Assembly (NCBI GenBank): GCA_036495485.1
Contig: DASXMU010000134.1
Coordinates: 1-49,329, forward strand
DNA: 49,329 bases
Source of the DNA: PALSA-505 sp036495485
GTDB lineage: Bacteria > Actinomycetota > Actinomycetes > Streptosporangiales > Streptosporangiaceae
Direction of reading: 5' to 3'
In this document: in pieces, positions 43,704 to 49,329 of the stretch
How the letters are laid out: each line of letters starts with the position of its first letter
Position numbering within the stretch: the first letter of the stretch is position 1
The notes under the pieces: model-generated
Seen by the model: the letters and a program-made list of their open reading frames with translations, nothing else
The model's database searches: none
What the model was told of the DNA's origin: nothing
Translations under genes and position numbers: made by a program

Positions 43704-45584
43704 ATGATCCGATTGACCCATCCTGGTGTCAGGATCGCCGCGCTAGCCGCGATCGTAGCCGTCGCCGCGGCTGCCTGCGGCAAGTCCGGCGGTACCGTGT
43801 CGACCGGCAGCGCGGGCTCGTTCGGCACGGTCCCGGCCGCTGCCGCCGGCCCCCAACACGCCGGCACCGTCACCTGGGCGCAGGCGGCTGGGAACACTCC
43901 GAACTGGATCTTCCCGCTCTATACCTCCGCCGCCGACACGACGCCCAACATCAACGGTTTCGAGCAACTGATGTGGCGGCCGCTGTACTTCTTCAGCAAT
44001 GGGGTCGCGCCCACCCAGACGCCCTCGATGAGCCTGGCCAACACACCGGTGTGGTCGAACGGCGACAAGACCGTCTCCTTTACCCTGAAGAGCAACTACA
44101 CATGGTCCGACGGCAAGCCGTTGACCTCCCAGGATGTGCTCTTCTGGTTCGATGAGGCCAAGGCTGCGGTAGCGGAGAACTCGGCCAACTGGGGATCGTA
44201 CAACCCGGGTGTGGGGATTCCCGACCAGGTGGCCAGCGTCACGGCGCCCAATGCCAGCACCGTGGTCATGAACCTCAAGAAAGCGGTGAACCCCGGCTGG
44301 TTCTGGGACGACGAACTCTCCGTAATTATCCCGATGCCCTCGGCGGACTGGGCCAAGGCGTCGGCCACCGGCTCGCTGCTGAACTTCGCCGTTCCAGCGA
44401 ACGCGAAGAAGATCTTCAACTACCTGACCGCGGCGTCGAACTCGCTGTCCAGCTACAGCAGCAACCCGCTATGGCAGGTGGTGGACGGGCCTTACAAGCT
44501 GACCAGCTTCAACAGCAGCACCGGGGCCTTCTCGATGGGACCCAACCCCAGTTACGGTGGCCCGCACGCCAAGAAGGAATCCAGCCTGAATGCCATCACC
44601 TACACATCCGACACCGCCGAGTTCAACGCGGTGCGGGCCGGGAACATCGACGTTGGCTATCTGCCACTGGTCGATGTCAAGCAGGTGAAGACGGTGGAGC
44701 AGAACGGCTACCACGTGTTCGGCTACCCCACATTCTTCTTCCCCTATGTGACCTACAACTTCATCGACACGACCGGCCACTTCAACAAGATCATCGCCCA
44801 GCTTTACGTCCGGCAGGCCCTCGCCCACCTGGAGGACGAGCAGGGTTACATCAAGGCGTTCTTCGGCGGCGCGGGCGGCCAGGACTACGGGCCGGTGCCG
44901 GTGGTTCCCAAGACCCCGTACACCCCGGCTGACGCGACGAAGGATCCCTATCCCTACAGCATCTCCGCCGCCATCGCGCTGCTGAAGAGCCACGGATGGA
45001 CGGTGCACCCGGGCGGCACCGACGTGTGCGCGAAGGCGGGCTCGGGTCCGGGCGAGTGTGGCGCGGGGATCCCCGCGGGCACCAAGCTGGCGTTCAACCT
45101 GATCTACTCGAGCTCTCCGGCCGTCATCGGCGAGATGTGCACCGCGCTGACCTCGGCCGCGCGGCAGGCGGGGATCACGATCAGCCTGCAGAGCAGCAAC
45201 TTCAACTACATCGTCACCAACTACGACGACCCAGTTCCCAGCGGCAAGCCATTCGACAACAAGTGGGCGACCGAGGACTTCGGCGGGTTCACCGACGCCA
45301 CCTACCCGACCCAGCTCGGGGTCTTCACCACCGGAGGCCCGCTGAACGAGGGCGACTACAGCAACCCGACGGCGGACAAGCTGATCAACGAATCGGTGAA
45401 CAGCGGCAACCCCACCGCGGTGAAATCAGAGGCGTCGTTCCTCACCGAAAACCAGCCCGGCCTCTTCCAGCCGAATTCGGATACGATCGTCGTCTGGAAG
45501 ACGAACCTGTCCGGCACACCGGCCTCCTTCGAGAACGAGACCCAGTCGGAACTCACCCCCGAGTTCTGGTACTTCACCAAGTAG
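43704..45584 (+). CDS. ABC transporter substrate-binding lipoprotein, family 5
   Basis: 626-aa extracellular binding protein of the SBP_bac_5 (Dpp/Opp) class. The signal peptide ends in a lipobox with cysteine C25 (VAAAACGKSGG). The domain includes TWSDGKPLTSQDVLFWF and the ligand-pocket region RQALAHLEDEQGYIKAFF. ATG 43704 follows GAGGAACG. Encoded 163 bases after the ATPase gene and closing the operon before a hairpin. It is somewhat longer than typical; ligand probably a peptide or sugar, unknown. Confidence 0.94.
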   Translation: MIRLTHPGVRIAALAAIVAVAAAACGKSGGTVSTGSAGSFGTVPAAAAGPQHAGTVTWAQAAGNTPNWIFPLYTSAADTTPNINGFEQLMWRPLYFFSNGVAPTQTPSMSLANTPVWSNGDKTVSFTLKSNYTWSDGKPLTSQDVLFWFDEAKAAVAENSANWGSYNPGVGIPDQVASVTAPNASTVVMNLKKAVNPGWFWDDELSVIIPMPSADWAKASATGSLLNFAVPANAKKIFNYLTAASNSLSSYSSNPLWQVVDGPYKLTSFNSSTGAFSMGPNPSYGGPHAKKESSLNAITYTSDTAEFNAVRAGNIDVGYLPLVDVKQVKTVEQNGYHVFGYPTFFFPYVTYNFIDTTGHFNKIIAQLYVRQALAHLEDEQGYIKAFFGGAGGQDYGPVPVVPKTPYTPADATKDPYPYSISAAIALLKSHGWTVHPGGTDVCAKAGSGPGECGAGIPAGTKLAFNLIYSSSPAVIGEMCTALTSAARQAGITISLQSSNFNYIVTNYDDPVPSGKPFDNKWATEDFGGFTDATYPTQLGVFTTGGPLNEGDYSNPTADKLINESVNSGNPTAVKSEASFLTENQPGLFQPNSDTIVVWKTNLSGTPASFENETQSELTPEFWYFTK

Positions 45585-45598
45585 CAGCGCATCCGGAC

Positions 45599-45626
45599 GG
45601 GCCGCCCCTGCTGCCAGGGGCGGCCC
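45599..45626 (+). terminator. Hairpin after the peptide-uptake operon
   Basis: GGGCCGCCCCTG and CAGGGGCGGCCC form a perfect 12-bp stem around CTGC, 15 bases after the stop. Confidence 0.8.
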
Positions 45627-45680
45627 GCCGCTCCGGGTAGCCTGAGCCGGGCACATCGATCACATGGGGGAGTCCTTGTC

Positions 45681-45890
45681 ATGCGGCTGAGCGCGCGAAA
45701 CCAGGTCCCGGCCCGGGTCACCAGCATCAACACCGGAGAGGCGATCGCCAACGTGGAACTGGACGCCGGCGGCGTCCGGCTGGTCGCATCGATCACCGTG
45801 GAAGCGGTCCGCGAACTCGGCCTGGCCGAGGGCAGTCAGGTCATCGCCGTGATCAAGGCCTCCGACGTCGTGCTCGCCGTCAACGACTGA
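45681..45890 (+). CDS. Single TOBE/Mop domain protein
   Basis: 69-aa protein consisting of one molbindin-type TOBE domain: RLSARNQVPARVTSINTGEA then VVASITVEAVRELG-like and VIAVIKASDVVLAV segments. Such proteins oligomerise and store or sense molybdate. GGGGGAG lies about 8 bases before the ATG. No molybdate transporter or molybdoenzyme gene is adjacent, so its context is uninformative. Confidence 0.92.
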   Translation: MRLSARNQVPARVTSINTGEAIANVELDAGGVRLVASITVEAVRELGLAEGSQVIAVIKASDVVLAVND

Positions 45891-45951
45891 GAAGTACCGC
45901 GAGCCTGGCCAGCGAGGGGTTTGCGGTAGATAAAACCGTTACGCTGACCTC

Positions 45952-48492
45952 GTGAGTGGGGTGGCGTCTGCGGGGGACGCCGTGGACTCGCCTGCGGCGC
46001 GCCTCGCCTCGTTGCGCGCCCGGCTGGGCCTCAGCCAGGAGCAGCTGGCCCGGGAGCTGGGCGTCTCGTTCGCCACGGTCAACCGCTGGGAGACCGGGCA
46101 CACCAGGATGTCGCCCCGGGCGGCCCGCGCCCTGGCCGAGTTCGAGGCGCGCGGCGCCGCCGGGCCACCGGCCGCGCCGGAGCCTGTGGGGCGCCTACCA
46201 TCGGCCGCGATGGCTCCTGAGACGCTGCCGGTGGCGCAGTCGAGCTTCGTCGGGCGGGCGGATGAGCTGGCCGAGCTGTGTGCGCTGCTGGCGCAGTCGC
46301 GGCTGATTACGCTGATCGGGCCGGGCGGGGTCGGCAAGACAAGACTGGCCATCGAGGCGATCCGCCGTCAGCCGGCCGCCGCGGACGTCGCGTTCATCCC
46401 GCTCGAACCGGTGCGGCAGCCGGAGCTGCTGATGTCGGCGGTGGCGTTCGGGCTGCGGGTGCGCGACCAGCCAGGGATGACCCTGCAGGCTTCGGTCGAG
46501 GCAGCGCTGCACACCATGCCCCGGCTGGTCGTGCTGGACGGCGCCGAGCACCTGCGCGCCGAGGTTGCCGAGCTGGTCAGCAGGCTGCTCAGCAGCGTTC
46601 CGGGGGTGCGGATCGTGGTCACCAGCCGGCTGCTGCTCGGCGCACCCGGCGAGGTGTGCTGGACGGTACCCCCGCTGACCTGCCCGTCGGCCGCCGCCCC
46701 GGTCTCCGATATCGCCTCCTCGGACGCGGTGCGGCTGTTCATGGCCAGGGCCGGGGAGCGGCTGCCCGGCTTCAGCAGCGCGGACGTCGCGCCGCATGCC
46801 ATCGCCGAGCTGTGCCGCAGGCTCGACTCCCTGCCGCTGGCCATCGAGCTGATCGCCGGCTGGGTGGGCACGCTGTCGGTGCACGAGATCCTCCAGCAGC
46901 AGGCGGTCCTGCTGGACCAGGAGGTCTTCGAGGACGGTTCACCTGGCGGCCGTGGCCTGGCCGATGTCATGCGGGCCAGCTACGATCTGCTGCGGCCGGA
47001 GGAGCGAGCGCTGTTGCCAGTGCTGAGCGTGTTCGCCGGGGCGTTCACGCTGGACGACGCCAAGGCCGTCAGCGGCGCCGGGCCCGCGCTGCCCAGGACC
47101 ATCCGGGGGCTGGTCGACTCGTCCTGGCTCGCCGTCACCCACGGCGGCCAGCACAACAGGTTCACCATGCTGGCGACGATGCGGGCCTTCGCCGCCGCGC
47201 TGCTCGACGAGCAGGGCGACGGGCCGGTCTTGCGGGCCAGGCACGCCGCGCACTTCGCCGAGCTTGCCAGGAGCAGCGAACCGGGCCTGTCCGGGCCGGA
47301 CGAGGCCGGGTGGAACACCCGGCTGGAGGCCGCCGTGGCCGACTTCGGGCTCGCGTTCGGCTGGGCGGAGGAGTCCGGCGGCATCGACCTCGGTCTCGAC
47401 CTGGGCGCATCGCTGTGGCGCTGGTGGTTGCGCAGCGGCCGGCTGACCGTGGGCCGGGACTGGCTGGGCAGGTTCCTTGCCCGGGCCGGGCAGCGCCGGG
47501 ACGAGCGGACCGGCTCTGCGTTCTGCGCCGCGGCCATCCTGGCCGCGGAGAACGGTGACTACCGGGAGGCGATCCGCCAGGGACAGCTCTCGCTGGCCAT
47601 CTTCGAGCAGCTGGACCTGCCCGCCCGGACCGCGCTGGCCGCGACCGTGCTCGGGTCGGCACACCGCTACCTCGGTGACAGCGCGGCGGCCAGGCGCAGC
47701 TTCGAACGGGCGCTGGACCTGCGGCAGCGGACCGGGGACCGGCAGGGCGTGTCCGCGGCCATGAACAACCTGGCCCTGCTCGAAGGAGACGACGGCAACC
47801 TGGGCCGGGCCAGGGAGCTGTTCGAGCAGACGCTGGCGATCAAGCGTCAGCTCGGTGAGCGGCAGTCGGTGGCGGTGGGCCTGTGCAACCTGGCCGACGT
47901 GCTGATCAAGACCGGCCGCCTCGACGCCGCCACCTCGTCGCTGGCCGAGGCGGCCGGGCTCGCCGCGGACGTGGGCAACCCGCAGCTCATCGGCACCGTG
48001 CACTGCAACCAGGGCGACGTCGCGGCCAGGCAGCAGCACTGGCCGGAGGCCGCGGAGCACTACCGGGCCGCGATGGTCGCGCACCAGCAGGTCGGCCACA
48101 CCAACGACGCGGTGCTCGCCATGATCGGCCTGGGCCGGGCGGACTTCAAGCTTGGCCGCGCGGACGAGGCGAACCGGCTGCTGCGGGACGCCGAGGTGAT
48201 CGCTGAGCAGCTCGCCAGCCCGCAACGGCTCGCTGAGGTGCGCGCCGCCCTCGCGGAGGTCGGCGCAAAGGTGTCCGGCGTGCTGCCGGATGGCCTGACC
48301 GCCCGCCAGGCCGAGGTCCTGCGGCTGCTCGCCGCCGGGCTGAGCAACAAGCAGATCGCCAGCGAGCTGTATCTGAGCCCGGCCACGGTGGAGCGCCACC
48401 TGGCCACCATCTACCGCAAGCTCAACCTCACCGGGCGGGTCGAGGCAACCCGCTACGCGGTCCGCACCGGGCTGGCCGGCCCGGCCCGCTGA
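45952..48492 (+). CDS. Regulator with XRE HTH, NB-ARC/STAND ATPase, TPR and LuxR HTH
   Basis: 846-aa STAND-type regulator. Residues 17-66 are an XRE helix-turn-helix (LRARLGLSQEQLARELGVS, then VNRWETG). SSFVGRADEL (98-106) and P-loop IGPGGVGKT (122-130) start the ATPase, with LVVLDGAEHL as Walker B and LPLAIELIAG as the GxP-like motif. About 430-760 are TPR-like repeats (ARRSFERALDL, GRARELFEQTLAI). The last about 65 residues are a LuxR/GerE HTH (LTARQAEVLRLLAAGLSNKQ then IASELYLSPATVERHL). GTG start; TACGCT six bases upstream suggests a leaderless mRNA. Target genes unknown. Confidence 0.93.
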   Translation: MSGVASAGDAVDSPAARLASLRARLGLSQEQLARELGVSFATVNRWETGHTRMSPRAARALAEFEARGAAGPPAAPEPVGRLPSAAMAPETLPVAQSSFVGRADELAELCALLAQSRLITLIGPGGVGKTRLAIEAIRRQPAAADVAFIPLEPVRQPELLMSAVAFGLRVRDQPGMTLQASVEAALHTMPRLVVLDGAEHLRAEVAELVSRLLSSVPGVRIVVTSRLLLGAPGEVCWTVPPLTCPSAAAPVSDIASSDAVRLFMARAGERLPGFSSADVAPHAIAELCRRLDSLPLAIELIAGWVGTLSVHEILQQQAVLLDQEVFEDGSPGGRGLADVMRASYDLLRPEERALLPVLSVFAGAFTLDDAKAVSGAGPALPRTIRGLVDSSWLAVTHGGQHNRFTMLATMRAFAAALLDEQGDGPVLRARHAAHFAELARSSEPGLSGPDEAGWNTRLEAAVADFGLAFGWAEESGGIDLGLDLGASLWRWWLRSGRLTVGRDWLGRFLARAGQRRDERTGSAFCAAAILAAENGDYREAIRQGQLSLAIFEQLDLPARTALAATVLGSAHRYLGDSAAARRSFERALDLRQRTGDRQGVSAAMNNLALLEGDDGNLGRARELFEQTLAIKRQLGERQSVAVGLCNLADVLIKTGRLDAATSSLAEAAGLAADVGNPQLIGTVHCNQGDVAARQQHWPEAAEHYRAAMVAHQQVGHTNDAVLAMIGLGRADFKLGRADEANRLLRDAEVIAEQLASPQRLAEVRAALAEVGAKVSGVLPDGLTARQAEVLRLLAAGLSNKQIASELYLSPATVERHLATIYRKLNLTGRVEATRYAVRTGLAGPAR

Positions 48493-48678
48493 CGCCCGCT
48501 GTTATAACACGTGTCCCGGCTGGGCGGTGCAGAGCCCGCGAGCGCTGCGGTGAGGTGTGCACAGGGCCGCCCTGGGACTGTTCGGTGATACATGATTTCG
48601 AGGATGTATGGGCCTTGGCCTGGGCCGTAAACCTGTACCAGAGATAAACGGGGTCCCCGGGAAAGGACAGAGCGGGAC

Positions 48679-49329
48679 ATGAGAGAACAGGTAATCGGCG
48701 CGGTGCTGCCGGTCCTCGAAGTATCGCTCGAGCCGGACGAGAGCGTCGTCGCCGAGGTCGGGGAGTTCTCCTGGATGAGCGACTCCATCCAGATGTCCAC
48801 GGGTATGGGCGGCGGCATCGGCGGCCAGGGCCTGATGGGGGCCCTGAAGCGCAAGGCCGGCGGATCGTCGTTCCTGTTCAGCACCTACACCGCTCAGGGG
48901 TCGGCGGGCATGATCGCGTTCGCGTCCAGGCTTCCGGGCAGCATCCTGCCGGTGGACCCTGGCGCCGGCACCGGATACATGGTGCACCGCCGGGGTTTCA
49001 TGGCTGGCACTCCCGGCATCGAGATCTCGGCAGGCTTCCAGCAGTCGTTCGCGGCGGGCATCTTCGGCAGCGAGGGCTTCATCCTGCAGCGCATCGGCTG
49101 GCAGGGCCGGGCGTGGGTGGAGCTGTCCGGCGAGGTGGTCAGCTACGAGCTCACCGCCGGCCAGTCGCTGCGCGTACATCCAGGTCACATCGGCATGTTC
49201 GAGACCTCGGTCGCCTTCCAGGTCATGCGGGTGCAGGGCATCGCCAACAGGTACTTCGGCGGTGACTCGCACCACTTCGGCGTGCTGTCCGGCCCAGGCA
49301 AGGTGTGGCTGCAGTCGATGCCGCTGCCG
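48679..49329 (+). CDS. AIM24 family protein, 3' end beyond the window
   Basis: 217 codons with no stop before the window end. MREQVIGAVLPVLEVSLEPD, then ESVVAEVGEFSWMSDSIQM and a glycine-rich MGGGIGGQGLMGALKR, are typical of the TIGR00266/AIM24 (tryptophan RNA-binding attenuator-like) family. It has a beta-helix-like fold and unknown function in bacteria. ATG 48679 is the first start in the long open frame. Often found in clusters of paralogues, so another copy may follow outside the window. Confidence 0.9.
   Translation, partial: MREQVIGAVLPVLEVSLEPDESVVAEVGEFSWMSDSIQMSTGMGGGIGGQGLMGALKRKAGGSSFLFSTYTAQGSAGMIAFASRLPGSILPVDPGAGTGYMVHRRGFMAGTPGIEISAGFQQSFAAGIFGSEGFILQRIGWQGRAWVELSGEVVSYELTAGQSLRVHPGHIGMFETSVAFQVMRVQGIANRYFGGDSHHFGVLSGPGKVWLQSMPLP

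Overview
The window is high-GC DNA from an actinomycete. This is supported by a canonical Lsr2 nucleoid protein, a DUF5999 small protein, a GT87-type membrane glycosyltransferase, frequent GTG starts, ATGA/TGATG gene overlaps and a large XRE/NB-ARC/LuxR regulator. Order or genus cannot be fixed from the sequence. About 37 genes, one clear pseudogene and several repeat families are supported. No rRNA, tRNA or CRISPR array was seen.

Region 1 (about 1.5-21.2 kb) is the most distinctive part. A class III aminotransferase and a Pot-type ABC uptake system (binding protein, two permeases, and an ATPase encoded apart from them) sit with a BetI-like TetR regulator. The other members are an FAD amine-oxidase/desaturase-like protein, an ADP-forming acyl-CoA synthetase, a cupin, a decayed DAO-type FAD oxidase, an acyl-CoA dehydrogenase, a Rieske oxygenase and a thiol peroxidase. 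Four copies of one palindrome (core ACTGAACATTCAGT; 1540, 9663, 18016, 21179) lie exactly at the promoters of these transcription units. This suggests one TetR-controlled catabolic regulon for an imported amine or betaine-like compound: uptake, oxygenation or deamination, CoA activation, dehydrogenation. Foreign-looking items are interleaved: a DUF5999 gene, a ParA/RHH pair and a secreted S53 peptidase. The same region carries in-frame minisatellites. A 30-bp unit is expanded inside both the transporter ATPase gene and the divergent FAD enzyme gene, GC-rich repeats extend the acyl-CoA synthetase, and 18-bp and 31-bp repeats follow the dead oxidase gene.

Region 2 (21.2-31 kb) holds a 100-bp tandem repeat block beside lsr2, a divergent MerR/cysteine-protein pair, a secreted GH16 glucanase with a ricin-type lectin domain preceded by 31-bp direct repeats, pgi, an SF2 helicase, a small basic protein and an XRE/HEAT-like regulator.

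Region 3 (31-39.2 kb) holds an acyl-CoA synthetase, a GT87-like enzyme, an MFS exporter with its MerR regulator, a 129-bp nested inverted-repeat element, a DUF302/small membrane protein/cobalamin-binding-like operon and a universal stress protein.

Region 4 (39.4-49.3 kb) is a Dpp/Opp-type peptide ABC operon with a fused double ATPase, then a lone TOBE (Mop-like) protein, the XRE/NB-ARC/TPR/LuxR regulator and an AIM24-family gene that runs off the window end.
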